DNA of 64,000 nucleotides from Coprobacillaceae bacterium UN01-12pH3A. Lineage in GTDB: Bacteria > Bacillota_I > Bacilli_A > Erysipelotrichales > Coprobacillaceae. Both the position numbers and the translations under genes were made by a program. The stretch lies in assembly GCA_027676805.1 (NCBI GenBank), contig JAQENU010000014.1:1-64000 (forward strand). Direction: 5' to 3'. Positions 31,589 through 43,977 of the stretch are shown piece after piece (the stretch's first letter is position 1; every line of letters begins with the position of its first letter). Under the pieces are notes generated by a model. It worked only from the letters and a program-made list of their open reading frames with translations. It did no database searches and was not told where the DNA came from.

Positions 31589-32593
31589 TTATATGAGTAA
31601 AAATGCAAAGATATTAAATAAGTAGCCTACTATCATAATCCCACCTGCTACTATTCCGATAAAAGCTATCATTAATTTGCGCTTTACCGCTTTTGACAGC
31701 ATGATCATGGACGGAAGCGATAAAGTTGTCACTGCCATCATAAACGCTAAAACAGTTCCAAGTCCTGCTCCTTTTATCAAAAGACTTTCTGCTACCGGGA
31801 TGGTTCCAAAAATATCTGCATACATCGGTGTTCCTACTATGGTTGCCAACGGCACAGCATAGACGTTATGCCCACCTAACAGAGATTGAACCCAGTATTC
31901 AGGAATAAGATTATGAATCACTGCACCGATACCCACTCCTACAAAAATATAAACCGCTACTTTTTTAACTGTTTCCGCCACTTGCTTTTGGGCAAATTCA
32001 TACCTTTCTTTAAATGTAAGTTCTATGGAGTCTATTTCAACACGTTTAGCCTGTTTAATAAAATCAGCTACTTGATCTTCCATTTTCATTTTTTCAATAA
32101 GTGTTCCACCTAAAACAGCAATGATAAGGCCTACAATAACATAGGCAGCAGCTATCTTCCAGCCAAAGATACTCATTAATAAAACAAGCGATCCAAGGTC
32201 TACCATAGGAGATGAGATTAAAAATGAAAAAGTAACGCTCAATGGCAGCCCTGCACTTGTAAAGCCCATAAATAGCGGAATTGACGAACAGCTGCAAAAA
32301 GGGGTAACTGTTCCTAATAAAGCGCCTAAGAGATTAGCGCGGATGCCATGAAATCTGCCAAGAATCTTTCTGCTTCGTTCCGGCGGAAAATAACTTTGTA
32401 TATAAGAGATAATGAAGATCAATACTCCTAAAAGAATAAAAATCTTGATCGTATCATAAATAAAAAATTGCAGCATGCCTCCTAATTTATTCTCGATTGA
32501 CAGTCCTACTGCGTTCAACAATTGACCAATCCATTCATGCAGCCACTGCATTCCAAGAATCTGGTCTTGAATAAACAACCAAATATAATTCAT
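31589..32593 (-). CDS. arsP: ArsP-like permease (DUF318/UPF0718)
   Basis: 334 residues with eight to nine helices and the family core TPFCSCSSIPLFMGFTSAGL followed by SFLISSPMVDL. ArsP exports trivalent organoarsenicals; related permeases act on other substrates. Here it is the only arsenic efflux candidate, as no ArsB or Acr3 is visible, so inorganic arsenite export is possible too. AAGGAGG precedes the ATG, and a perfect palindrome (32607-32622) lies just upstream. Confidence 0.85.
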   Translation of the reverse strand: MNYIWLFIQDQILGMQWLHEWIGQLLNAVGLSIENKLGGMLQFFIYDTIKIFILLGVLIFIISYIQSYFPPERSRKILGRFHGIRANLLGALLGTVTPFCSCSSIPLFMGFTSAGLPLSVTFSFLISSPMVDLGSLVLLMSIFGWKIAAAYVIVGLIIAVLGGTLIEKMKMEDQVADFIKQAKRVEIDSIELTFKERYEFAQKQVAETVKKVAVYIFVGVGIGAVIHNLIPEYWVQSLLGGHNVYAVPLATIVGTPMYADIFGTIPVAESLLIKGAGLGTVLAFMMAVTTLSLPSMIMLSKAVKRKLMIAFIGIVAGGIMIVGYLFNIFAFLLI

Positions 32594-32606
32594 AACGCCT
32601 CCTTAT

Positions 32607-32622
32607 ATCGATATATATCGAT
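32607..32622. promoter_or_regulatory. Perfect palindrome before arsP, ArsR operator candidate
   Basis: ATCGATATATATCGAT is a 16-bp perfect palindrome carrying the same ATATCGA half as the site upstream of arsR. It is preceded by a hairpin after arsR (AACCG...CGGTT, 32640-32658). This suggests a second, internal ArsR-controlled point. Confidence 0.55.
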
Positions 32623-32657
32623 GTGTTCACTATAATATTAACCGCCTATAAGACGGT

Positions 32658-32951
32658 TTATTTATTTCCACTTCCGCTTAACTTTAATTCATGTAAATAA
32701 GCAATCGCCTTCTGCATCCCTGCTTCAGAGATGGAATAATGAGACCATTTCCCCTCTTTTCTGACGTTTACGACACCTGCATCAGTTAACAATTTCATAT
32801 GGTGCGATAATGTTGACTGGCTCAAATCCATGATCTCCAGCAGCTTACATGCACAATGCTCTCCTGACTTTAATATATCTAAGATTTTCAATCGGTTAGG
32901 ATCACAAAATGCCTTGAAAACTCTTGCAGGTTCTTCATAATCGATTTGCAT
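32658..32951 (-). CDS. arsR: ArsR family metalloregulator
   Basis: 97 residues from MQIDYEEPARVFKAF. Winged helix LLEIMDLSQSTLSHHMKLL. The C33-x-C35 pair in GEHCACKLLE occupies the arsenic(III)-binding position of classical ArsR. GAGG seven bases upstream favours this ATG over two earlier codons. It heads the operon and should repress it through the TCGATAT/ATATCGA sites. Confidence 0.9.
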   Translation of the reverse strand: MQIDYEEPARVFKAFCDPNRLKILDILKSGEHCACKLLEIMDLSQSTLSHHMKLLTDAGVVNVRKEGKWSHYSISEAGMQKAIAYLHELKLSGSGNK

Positions 32952-32976
32952 AATCATCACCTCATATCTATGTTCT

Positions 32977-33013
32977 TCGATATAACAATACCATACATAT
33001 CGATAAACGTCAA
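32977..33013 (-). promoter_or_regulatory. arsR promoter with ArsR operator
   Basis: On the minus strand TTGACG (33008-33013), 17-base spacer and TATTGT (32985-32990). TCGATAT (32977-32983) and ATATCGA (32997-33003) form an interrupted palindrome over the -10, so bound repressor blocks polymerase. Confidence 0.65.
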
Positions 33014-33080
33014 TATGATAAAGAAGACATTGTATTTTTATCTTGTTGTCGATACAATTAATTTAATCGGAGATGATAAA

Positions 33081-33455
33081 ATGAAACTTAGAGAACATTA
33101 TACCTGTCCATTGGAATTAGTCCATGACATGATTAAAGGAAAATGGAAAACAATCATTATTTTTCAGTTAAGAGATGGAAAGCAGTCTTTTTCGAAACTT
33201 CACCATAGCATCAACGGTATTACGCAAAAGATGTTGTTGGAACAGCTGCATGAATTAAAAGTATTTGGATTAATAGATAAACGCTCATATGATGGCTACC
33301 CATTGAAAGTTGAATACTTTTTAACGAGTCAAGGAGAAAAGATGCTTTCAGCCATTAAAATCATGCAGGAAATCGGCATTGATTATATGGTGGAGCATGA
33401 ACAAACGGAAATCCTGATTGAAAAAGGAATCCCCTATACACAAAAAAGTAAGTAA
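33081..33455 (+). CDS. HxlR family transcriptional regulator
   Basis: 124 residues from MKLREHYTCPLELVHDMIKG. The HxlR signature is complete: C9-P, GKWKTIIIFQL, FSKLHHSINGITQKMLLEQL, LIDKRSYDGYPLKVEY. C9 lies at the redox or electrophile sensing position of this family. GGAG precedes the ATG; the frame further upstream overlaps the arsR promoter and is not used. It precedes a cysteine hydrolase gene. Confidence 0.87.
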   Translation: MKLREHYTCPLELVHDMIKGKWKTIIIFQLRDGKQSFSKLHHSINGITQKMLLEQLHELKVFGLIDKRSYDGYPLKVEYFLTSQGEKMLSAIKIMQEIGIDYMVEHEQTEILIEKGIPYTQKSK

Positions 33456-33519
33456 TTTACTTTATATGTAGTTTCTTATATGCTAGTCATAGCCTCAGCA
33501 AAAGAAAGGATATGAGAAA

Positions 33520-34065
33520 ATGAATAAAGCATTATTAATCATAGATGTTCAAAATGATTATTTTTCAAACGGTAAATGTGAACTGCATCAACCCAAATCC
33601 GCATTAGTTGCAATAAAAAGATTATTATTTTATTTTAGAAAGCTGCATTTGCCTGTTTTCTATATTCAGCACATTGCAGATCAAAATGCGAGTTTCTTTG
33701 TTGAAAATACGCAGGGGGTCAAACTGCATCCCGATCTTGTCCCGTTGGATACTGAAAAAGTCATTGTTAAACATTATCCGGACAGCTTTTTAAAAACAGC
33801 TTTACAAAATGAATTAAATAAAGCCGATATTTCAGAATTAGTTATCTGTGGTATGATGAGCCATATGTGCATCGATACGACCGTAAGGACAGCATCAAGT
33901 TTAGGTTATACCATTACCTTAATTTCAGATGCCTGTGCTACTAAGGATCTGACATGGAAAAATGAAGTGATTCCTGCAAAGGTTGTTCAAAATGTTTATA
34001 TGGCTTCTTTAAATCAGAAATTTGCTTCTGTCCTGAGCTGTCAGGAATATTTCAATACACTTTGA
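33520..34065 (+). CDS. Isochorismatase-family cysteine hydrolase
   Basis: 181 residues with the triad D9 (LIIDVQNDYF), K84 (VIVKHYPDSF) and C117 (MMSHMCIDTTVR). The family includes nicotinamidase-like and isochorismatase-like hydrolases; the substrate is not defined. AAAGGA precedes the ATG. It lies 64 bases behind the HxlR gene, and HxlR regulators often control such hydrolases. Confidence 0.85.
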   Translation: MNKALLIIDVQNDYFSNGKCELHQPKSALVAIKRLLFYFRKLHLPVFYIQHIADQNASFFVENTQGVKLHPDLVPLDTEKVIVKHYPDSFLKTALQNELNKADISELVICGMMSHMCIDTTVRTASSLGYTITLISDACATKDLTWKNEVIPAKVVQNVYMASLNQKFASVLSCQEYFNTL

Positions 34066-34087
34066 TTTAAAATTTTCATTATACAAT

Positions 34088-34140
34088 AAAACGCATCCCA
34101 GCAAGTTAGTGTTCTTCCTAACCTATGGAGATGCGTTTTC
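34088..34140 (+). terminator. Terminator after cysteine hydrolase
   Basis: AAACGCATC and GATGCGTTT enclose a second small stem (GTTAG/CTAAC). It separates the gene from the convergent NmrA-like gene. Confidence 0.65.
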
Positions 34141-34145
34141 ATTTG

Positions 34146-35015
34146 TTATTGATTATTTATCCAAGCCTTCCTATTCTCTCGTATAAACTGTGTAAACGTT
34201 CTTGGTTTTTTATTCATAATTTTTTCAAAGGTATTTGTTACCTTTTTAGCGTTGCCCAAGCGGGTGATCATATAAAGCATCCCCATGACTGAAGCATATG
34301 CTTTATCCAGTTTTCGGATCTTAATCCAATATTTTTTAGCAAGACGCGGACTGGGATTGGAATATTGAATCTTTCTTTCAAGCTCGTTACTTAATAGTGT
34401 TGCCACTTCATAATAGTCCATTGCTTTCGGTCCGGTAATGGAATAAGCCTGATTTATATGCTGCTGCGGGTGGGTTAAGACTTCTGCCGTGAGCTCGCCA
34501 ATGTCTCTGGCATCAATAAAGCTAGTCAATGCTTTTTTAACCGGAACAACAATATTATCAAAATATTTGATTTCAAAGGCATGTACACCACTGATATTTT
34601 GCATAAAGAAGCTTGGTCGAATATGACAATACGGTAGTCCTGACTGTTCGATATATTTTTCAATCTTATGATGAGGAGGCATTGGATTCTTTTCAATCCC
34701 TAGCAAAGAGAGAAAGCAGATCATTTGCATTGATGGCTTTGTTTTCAGTCTTTCAATAAAAGGCTTTAAGTCCTCCGGTCTCCCTAAATGCGGAGGTCTC
34801 ATAATAAAGACACGATCAACCTCTTTTAACGCTTCCTCATAGCTGCTTTGATCAGTAAAATCAAAATAAACACATTCTGCTTTGCCCTGATACTTTTTTT
34901 CCAATGCCGTGACATCAAGATCTGCCACAACAACCTCCTGTTCATTGCTAATGGCATACTCAGCCACATAACGTCCTACATTTCCTAACGCACCAGTCAC
35001 CATGATTTTACCCAT
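34146..35015 (-). CDS. NmrA-like NAD(P)-binding protein
   Basis: 289 residues. Rossmann start VTGALGNVGRYVAEYA, then VADLDVTALEKKY, and RPSFFMQNISG, typical of atypical short-chain dehydrogenases of the NmrA/QOR2 group, which sense redox state or reduce quinones. It overlaps the end of a MarR regulator by eight bases, so it is the regulated effector of that unit. Confidence 0.83.
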   Translation of the reverse strand: MGKIMVTGALGNVGRYVAEYAISNEQEVVVADLDVTALEKKYQGKAECVYFDFTDQSSYEEALKEVDRVFIMRPPHLGRPEDLKPFIERLKTKPSMQMICFLSLLGIEKNPMPPHHKIEKYIEQSGLPYCHIRPSFFMQNISGVHAFEIKYFDNIVVPVKKALTSFIDARDIGELTAEVLTHPQQHINQAYSITGPKAMDYYEVATLLSNELERKIQYSNPSPRLAKKYWIKIRKLDKAYASVMGMLYMITRLGNAKKVTNTFEKIMNKKPRTFTQFIRENRKAWINNQ

Positions 35016-35436
35016 CTTTTCTTTCCTCCAATAATATTTCGTTTGCTTGTTTCAATAATTCAATAAAGTGTCCAAACTTTTCTTCACCCATATTTTTTTC
35101 TAGGTGCATCAGATTTTTATAATATTCCTCATAGGTTTCCTCCACTAAGTCAATAGCTAGATGTGTAGGCATAAGATAAACACTTCGCCCATCTTTTGTG
35201 GATCTTTGTTTTATAATATATCCTTTTTTAGTTAATGATGTCATCATATTTGTGACCATCGCTTTAGATACTTTGAAAAAATCAGCGATCGCCATCGGTG
35301 TCTTAACCTGCTTTGTTTTAACTAAATAAATCAACAGTCCCATCTCACTCGAACGAATCGGCAAGGCTTTCTTTGTATTAATGTTAATCCTGCAAAACAA
35401 TGAAATTTGATCTGCTGCATACATTTGTTTATCCAT
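35008..35436 (-). CDS. MarR family transcriptional regulator
   Basis: 142 residues. The winged helix TPMAIADFFKVSKAMVTNMMTSLTKKGYI and wing RSTKDGRSVYLMPT are MarR-type. Of two adjacent ATGs the second is better spaced from AAAGGAG. It is the first gene of a pair with the NmrA-like protein; autorepression is usual in the family. Confidence 0.85.
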   Translation of the reverse strand: MDKQMYAADQISLFCRININTKKALPIRSSEMGLLIYLVKTKQVKTPMAIADFFKVSKAMVTNMMTSLTKKGYIIKQRSTKDGRSVYLMPTHLAIDLVEETYEEYYKNLMHLEKNMGEEKFGHFIELLKQANEILLEERKDG

Positions 35437-35509
35437 CATATTCTCCTTTATATATAGTACACCTTATTTACTATATTATAGTACATCAGATGTACTATGT
35501 CTATAAAAT

Positions 35510-35548
35510 AAAAAGATAATGCCGCACTTTAGTGCAATACATTATCTT
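35510..35548 (-). terminator. Terminator of the RNA methyltransferase gene
   Basis: GATAATG and CATTATC enclose an inner GCACT/AGTGC stem; TTTTTATTTT follows on the minus strand. Confidence 0.75.
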
Positions 35549-35554
35549 TACGTG

Positions 35555-36907
35555 TTATTTTTTTGAAAGCTGCACAATATTTTCAATCCCATAGGTTTGT
35601 GCAAATAGGTCAACCGGCTGACATGGTCCGATCACTTGATAGCCAAATTGAGTTAAATAGGCAATGTCGCGTGCTTGAGTAGAAGGATCACATGAGATAT
35701 ACACTAATTTACGAGGATCTAATTTGACCACAGCATCTAAAAATACCGTAGAACAGCCTTTTCTAGGTGGATCAACCATCACAATATCGATATGTACTCC
35801 TTCATCTGCTAGCTTAGTCATGTATTCGGCAGCATCCGCAACTAAAAACTCTGCATTATCGATATGATTGATTTCGGCGTTCTTTTTCGCATCCGCAATG
35901 GCCTGCTCAACAATTTCAACGCCAATGACTTTTTTGGCTGACTTTGCCATACACAAAGAGATTGTACCGATCCCGCAATAAGCATCAATAACCGTATCTG
36001 TCGGCTGAAGATCTGCCATTTCAATCGCTTTATTGTAAAGGACTTCGGCTTGCGGCGGATTGATCTGATAAAATGATTTCGATGATATATTAAACGTTAA
36101 TCCATTTAATCTGTCCTGAATATAGCCTTTTCCAAACCAAATATTTTCTTTTTCGCCCAAAATAACATTATCACGGCGTGAATTAATGTTTTGAACTATC
36201 GTTTTTAAATTAGGAAATTCTTTCGTTAGGACATCGATAAATATTTGTTTATATTTAAACTGTTCTTTGTTGGTAATCAAAACAAGCATCAGCTGATCTG
36301 TTTTAAATCCATATTTTGTCAGAATGTGACGTATCATCCCTTTGCCTGTCAATTTATCATAGGGTTCAATTCTATACTCGATCATCAATTCTTTTACACG
36401 ATTAACCAATCGATTAGATGCATGGTTTTGAATAAAGCATTCTTTGGTTGGGATAATGTCATTGGAATGCTGCTTATAAAACCCAGTTTCTAATTGCCCA
36501 TTAACATAACCGACCGGCATCTGCACTTTGTTGCGATAAAACCAAGGATCTTCTTGAACAAGTGTTTGTGCTACCTCGCAGTCTACCTTTCCGATTCGCT
36601 GCATTACATCTTGAACACGCTTTTGCTTAAAGCGCTGCTGCGCTTCCTTTGATAAATGCTGAAGATGGCAGCCCCCACATTGCTTATAGACTAGACAGCG
36701 AGGTTTCACACGATCCTTAGATACCGTGTTCAATTCGATCAAACGGGCAATCCCATAGTTTTTTAGCTGTTTAATCACTTTAAGCTTTCCGGTTTCACCA
36801 ATCAGCATCCCTTTAACAAAATAGGGAATCCCGTTTACTTTTACTACACCTTGTCCCTCATGTGTTAAATCGACACATTCGGCTTCAAAATAATCATTCT
36901 TTTTCAT
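35555..36907 (-). CDS. rlmD: 23S rRNA (uracil-5-)-methyltransferase, RumA/RlmCD type
   Basis: 450 residues. N-terminal TRAM domain (VDLTHEGQGVVKVNGIPYFV), cysteines C71, C77, C80 (CLVYKQCGGC) for a [4Fe-4S] cluster, SAM site VIDAYCGIGTISL, and catalytic cysteine near 404 in YISCDPSTQARD. It forms 5-methyluridine in 23S rRNA using SAM. The symbol is approximate since RlmC and RlmD activities are merged in Gram-positives. AAAGGAG lies just inside the preceding terminator. Confidence 0.88.
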   Translation of the reverse strand: MKKNDYFEAECVDLTHEGQGVVKVNGIPYFVKGMLIGETGKLKVIKQLKNYGIARLIELNTVSKDRVKPRCLVYKQCGGCHLQHLSKEAQQRFKQKRVQDVMQRIGKVDCEVAQTLVQEDPWFYRNKVQMPVGYVNGQLETGFYKQHSNDIIPTKECFIQNHASNRLVNRVKELMIEYRIEPYDKLTGKGMIRHILTKYGFKTDQLMLVLITNKEQFKYKQIFIDVLTKEFPNLKTIVQNINSRRDNVILGEKENIWFGKGYIQDRLNGLTFNISSKSFYQINPPQAEVLYNKAIEMADLQPTDTVIDAYCGIGTISLCMAKSAKKVIGVEIVEQAIADAKKNAEINHIDNAEFLVADAAEYMTKLADEGVHIDIVMVDPPRKGCSTVFLDAVVKLDPRKLVYISCDPSTQARDIAYLTQFGYQVIGPCQPVDLFAQTYGIENIVQLSKK

Positions 36908-36921
36908 TTATTCTCCTTTAA

Positions 36922-36944
36922 AAAAACGAGCATTGCTCGTTTAT
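36922..36944 (-). terminator. Terminator between membrane protein and methyltransferase genes
   Basis: AAACGAGC-ATT-GCTCGTTT hairpin, with TTTTTTT on the minus strand, then the Shine-Dalgarno of the methyltransferase gene. Confidence 0.75.
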
Positions 36945-37591
36945 TCGTTATTTTGTCCTGCTACAACGCTATCCGCTAAAGCTTGATCTTTAGCATTCGC
37001 ATCTGTAAAGGTAATCTCGTTATTTCGATACTGCTTCGTTCCATAAGCCGGGAATCCTTCCTGACCACCATATAAAACGATTTCTAAATCATACTGACGT
37101 CTGTCTCCATCTACCGACAGCATTTTAGAATAAGTATCCTCTTCTGAATTCTTAGGATATCCCATAGTTTCATCAAAGACGTGCGTTGCATCAATGACCA
37201 TTTGTTTGGCATCTTCTAATGCCACATCATCATTAAATTTGAATTCCATCTTAATAATAAGACAATCTGTGCTGATTTTAACCGAAGACAAGCCTTCTGT
37301 CTGACTGATTTTTTCTTGTGCTTCTGTCATCTTAGAAAGATCCAATGTCATACCGCTTGAACAACGCTGACCATAAACCGGTCCTTTAGTATTCAAAGAA
37401 CTAAACATATAGTAAGCAAATCCTAAACAGCAAACAACAAAAACGATAGGAATAATATAAATCGGCTTAAACTTACGTTTTCCTTTGCTTTCTTTTGTAC
37501 GTCTTCTTCTTGGTGCTGATGTATTGTCATCTACACGCTCTGAATCTTCTGATCTGGCATGTCGAAGTTGTTTTTTATTACTATCACTCAT
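36941..37591 (-). CDS. Single-pass membrane protein of unknown function
   Basis: 216 residues. Residues 1-43 are hydrophilic and basic (RRRRTKESKGKRKFK), 44-64 form one hydrophobic helix (YIIPIVFVVCCLGFAYYMF), and 65-216 are an outside domain with two cysteines (C77, C109) that might form a disulfide. I do not recognise a family. It lies 58 bases downstream of gatB and could be cotranscribed with it. Confidence 0.7.
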   Translation of the reverse strand: MSDSNKKQLRHARSEDSERVDDNTSAPRRRRTKESKGKRKFKPIYIIPIVFVVCCLGFAYYMFSSLNTKGPVYGQRCSSGMTLDLSKMTEAQEKISQTEGLSSVKISTDCLIIKMEFKFNDDVALEDAKQMVIDATHVFDETMGYPKNSEEDTYSKMLSVDGDRRQYDLEIVLYGGQEGFPAYGTKQYRNNEITFTDANAKDQALADSVVAGQNNE

Positions 37592-37649
37592 TTTTTCACC
37601 CTCTTAACGCTATTGTATCAAAAATTTCTCAATAAGTATAGAAAAGTTG

Positions 37650-39077
37650 TTATCTCGCTTTTAATTCTTCGACCAACACCTTATTGGTTACTCCCGGATT
37701 TGCCTGTCCGCCAGTCGCTTTCATGATTTGTCCAACTAGGAATCCAACAGCACGATCTTTACCGTTCTTATAATCTTCAATCGACTGTGGATTTTTATCC
37801 AGTACCTCACAAACAATTTTTCTGATTTCATCGATAGAAGAAATTTGCTTCATATGATTTTCTTCGATGATTGTTTCCGGATCCTTACCAGTTTCCATCA
37901 TTAAATCGAATACTTTCTTTGCCTGTTTGCTGGAAATCGTTTCATCTACAACACAGTTCACCATTTCTGCTAAGTGTTTAGGTGTCATCTTAATCTCTTC
38001 AATGGTCATATTAGACTTATTTAAATAGGCCATCGTTTCTCCCAACAGCCAGTTACAGACTAATTTCCATTCCTTAGTAAACATAATGGCTTCATCATAA
38101 TAATCTGATATTTCTTTTGTGGCTACTAAGATTTTCGCATCTTTTTTAGGCAGCTGGCATTTTTCAACATAACGCAAAATACGTGCTTCCGGCATTTCCG
38201 GCAAAGCTTCTTTAATGTCCAACACCCATTGATGATCCAAACGAATCGGCAGAATATTCGGCTCTGCGTAATATTTATAGTCCACCGCATCCCCTTTTGA
38301 ACGCATCAAGACCGTTTCTTTCAATCCTTCATCATAGCGGCGTGTCTCCTGCAGAACCTTCCCGCCTTGAAGCAGAATTTTTTCTTGTCTGCTGACTTCA
38401 AACTCAATCGCTTTTTGCACATTGGAAATAGAATTCAAGTTTTTAATTTCTGTACGTGTCCCGAATTTATCACTTCCAAATGGGCGGATAGAAACGTTGA
38501 CATCACAGCGCATTGACCCTTCTTCCATTTTTGCATCACTTACTTTTGTATAAAGGAAGATAGAACGCAGTTTTTCCAAGTAAGCGGCAGCTTCTTTCCC
38601 GCTGCGAATATTAGGTTTTGTTACAATTTCAATCAACGGAATCCCTGAACGGTTGTAATCAATCAATGTATGGTCATCAAAATGCAGTTGTTTTGCTGTA
38701 TCCTCTTCCATATGTAAACGTTCGATTTCAATCGTCTTCTTTTTGCCGTCTACTTCAATTTCCATTGTTCCGTTACGTCCAATTGGGAAACGATCCTGTG
38801 TAATCTGAAATCCTTTTGGTAAATCAGAATAGTAATAATTTTTACGGTCAAATCGAAGCAGCTCATCAATTTCCATATTTAAGGCATGACAAACACGAAC
38901 AGCATATTCAACTCCGCTTTTATTCAAGACCGGCATCGTTCCCGTCATCCCTAAATCGACTTCATTTACTTTTGTATTCGGTGCTTGTCCAAAAGTGACA
39001 GGTGAAGCAGAAAACATCTTTGATTGTGTAGTTAATTCGCAATGGACTTCTAATCCGATGATAACTTCAAAATTCAT
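37650..39077 (-). CDS. gatB: Asp-tRNA(Asn)/Glu-tRNA(Gln) amidotransferase subunit B
   Basis: 475 residues. Opening FEVIIGLEVHCELTTQSKMF, zinc-free GatB kinase-like core with HMEEDTAKQLH and RSGIPLIEIVT, and the C-terminal YqeY-like tail ending GQANPGVTNKVL. It activates misacylated Glu-tRNA(Gln) or Asp-tRNA(Asn) with ATP and receives ammonia from GatA. The start overlaps the gatA stop. Confidence 0.97.
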   Translation of the reverse strand: MNFEVIIGLEVHCELTTQSKMFSASPVTFGQAPNTKVNEVDLGMTGTMPVLNKSGVEYAVRVCHALNMEIDELLRFDRKNYYYSDLPKGFQITQDRFPIGRNGTMEIEVDGKKKTIEIERLHMEEDTAKQLHFDDHTLIDYNRSGIPLIEIVTKPNIRSGKEAAAYLEKLRSIFLYTKVSDAKMEEGSMRCDVNVSIRPFGSDKFGTRTEIKNLNSISNVQKAIEFEVSRQEKILLQGGKVLQETRRYDEGLKETVLMRSKGDAVDYKYYAEPNILPIRLDHQWVLDIKEALPEMPEARILRYVEKCQLPKKDAKILVATKEISDYYDEAIMFTKEWKLVCNWLLGETMAYLNKSNMTIEEIKMTPKHLAEMVNCVVDETISSKQAKKVFDLMMETGKDPETIIEENHMKQISSIDEIRKIVCEVLDKNPQSIEDYKNGKDRAVGFLVGQIMKATGGQANPGVTNKVLVEELKAR

Positions 39078-40528
39078 TATGCTTCCCCCTTTGCATATTT
39101 ATTTTTCAATCCCAATTCTTTTTCTAACGCATAAGCAGCATTAAGAACGGTTTGTTCTTCAAATAATTTACCCATGATATTAATACCAATCGGCATTCCA
39201 TCGACAAAGCCGCATGGCAGAGTCAAACTTGGTGTTCCGGCAAAGTTACCTAAAACCAAATGATTTTCTAAGATCAAATATTCATCTGTCAGACGATCTG
39301 TTTCTTCTTCATCAATTTTAGCTGCTACATGTCCTGCTGTAGGTCCTAAAATCAAATCATACTGATCATAAATTCGATTTAATTCTTCAACAATCAAGCG
39401 TCTTACCCGTTGTGCTTTTCTAAACATTTTTTCCTGATTCTGAGTAGCTAAGGCTAAATTTCCTAAGATAAATCGACGTTTAATATGAGCTCCAAAGCCA
39501 TTGGTACGTGAAGCAATCATCACTTCATCAGGAGTCGCCGCCTCTACTCTTGTACCATATTTCACCCCATCCAGACAGGCATGGTTACTGGTTGCCTCAG
39601 AATTAGCGATGATCGTATAAGTTGGCAGCATTGCTTTCAATAAAGTTTCATCATATTCTACAAAATCAACTGTACATCCCATTTTTTTATACAAATCGAT
39701 CATGTGATCAAAATTCTTTTTAATTTCACTGTTTGATATTTGTTCATATACATTTTTAATCACTGCAATTTTTTTATCTTGAATATCACTTGTGAGATGA
39801 TCGTAATACGCTTCTACAGGACGATTCGAAGAAGTCATATCGCGGTCGTCCCTGCCACTCATCGCTTCAATAACGATCGCCATATCTTCAACGCTGCGGG
39901 TAAATGCCCCAACATGATCTAAACTAGAGGCATACGGAATAACCCCATAACGTGAAATTCTTCCCCATGTCGGTTTAAAACCAATAACACCGCAGTACCC
40001 CGCAGGTTTACGGATAGAATCCCCAGTATCGCTTCCTAAGGCAAACGGAACTAACCCGCTTCCCACAATTGCCGCACTTCCTCCAGAAGAACCGCCGGCA
40101 ATACGACTTGCATCATAAGGGTTTCCTACCGGTCCGGTTAAAGCCGATTTATTGGTCCCGCCCATTGCCAATTCATCCATGCTCGCTTTTCCGATCATGA
40201 TGCATTCTTTTTCATTTAACAAATCAATGACATGCGCATTATAGATAGGCACATAATGTTCTAACATACGGCTTGAGGCTGTTGTCTTGATTCCTTTAGT
40301 AGAGTAATTATCTTTAGCAACAAAAGGAATCCCGCTTAACCAATTATTTTCATCAAACTCAAAACCATCTAATTTTGCCAAAGCTTCTTCTTTAGTAATG
40401 GTAACAAAGGCATTCAAGCGCTGTTGAACCCTTTGACTGTCGTCAAAAAGCTGTTCATAATACGCTTTAATATCAATTTCTTTATTCTTTAGCATTTCAT
40501 GCAGCTGTGTAATTGTCAGTCCGTACAT
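39077..40528 (-). CDS. gatA: Asp-tRNA(Asn)/Glu-tRNA(Gln) amidotransferase subunit A
   Basis: 483 residues of the amidase signature family. The Ser-cisSer-Lys triad is K72 (VAKDNYSTKG), S147 (AGGSSGGSAA) and S171 (DTGDSIRKPAG). The usual DTGGSIRQP reads DTGDSIRKP here, a mild substitution next to the nucleophile. It releases ammonia from glutamine for GatB. Stop and start overlap with gatB and gatC. Confidence 0.97.
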   Translation of the reverse strand: MYGLTITQLHEMLKNKEIDIKAYYEQLFDDSQRVQQRLNAFVTITKEEALAKLDGFEFDENNWLSGIPFVAKDNYSTKGIKTTASSRMLEHYVPIYNAHVIDLLNEKECIMIGKASMDELAMGGTNKSALTGPVGNPYDASRIAGGSSGGSAAIVGSGLVPFALGSDTGDSIRKPAGYCGVIGFKPTWGRISRYGVIPYASSLDHVGAFTRSVEDMAIVIEAMSGRDDRDMTSSNRPVEAYYDHLTSDIQDKKIAVIKNVYEQISNSEIKKNFDHMIDLYKKMGCTVDFVEYDETLLKAMLPTYTIIANSEATSNHACLDGVKYGTRVEAATPDEVMIASRTNGFGAHIKRRFILGNLALATQNQEKMFRKAQRVRRLIVEELNRIYDQYDLILGPTAGHVAAKIDEEETDRLTDEYLILENHLVLGNFAGTPSLTLPCGFVDGMPIGINIMGKLFEEQTVLNAAYALEKELGLKNKYAKGEA

Positions 40529-40824
40529 TATCCCACCACCTTTGGCATTTTTATTTGATGATCTTCAACACTCGGTGCATTTTTCAAAGCATCTTCAATA
40601 CTGATTACATGATTCGGTACATCTTCCCTTAAAAAAGAAGTTTCAATTTCATAAGGGAATGCCATAATATCAACATCCCTTGTATCAATCTTATCCAATA
40701 CCTCGACATGGTTCATAAATACTTCGTATTCTTTTACTAACGCCGGCATTTCTTCATCACTGATCGCAAACATTGTTTTTAATCCTAATGCCTTCAACAT
40801 TTCTTCTGTTTCGTTCATATTCAA
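40528..40824 (-). CDS. gatC: Asp-tRNA(Asn)/Glu-tRNA(Gln) amidotransferase subunit C
   Basis: 98 residues. The GatC pattern is visible: N-terminal helix region (SDEEMPALVKEYEVFMNHVEVLDKID) and the extended belt MAFPYEIETSFLREDVPN. It holds GatA and GatB together. Start one base overlaps nothing; eight bases separate it from camS upstream. Confidence 0.9.
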   Translation of the reverse strand: MNMNETEEMLKALGLKTMFAISDEEMPALVKEYEVFMNHVEVLDKIDTRDVDIMAFPYEIETSFLREDVPNHVISIEDALKNAPSVEDHQIKMPKVVG

Positions 40825-40832
40825 AATCCTCT

Positions 40833-43921
<3,089 letters not shown>

Positions 43922-43950
43922 TCATTTCTTTAAAACAAATTCATAAAAAA

Positions 43951-43977
43951 AATAGATAATTCAAATCATTATCTATT
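43951..43977 (-). terminator. Terminator of the two-component system operon
   Basis: ATAGATAAT-TCAAATC-ATTATCTAT stem, followed by a long T-run on the minus strand; it overlaps the last codons of the kinase gene. Confidence 0.8.

Noticed and set aside
32946..33080. N-terminal extension of the HxlR regulator
   Set aside because: It runs antisense through the arsR start and promoter, lacks a Shine-Dalgarno and has no similarity to the family, which begins at MKLREHYTC.
34088..34140. Possible small structured RNA
   Set aside because: The nested stem lies exactly between two convergent genes and ends in TTT, so a terminator explains it.
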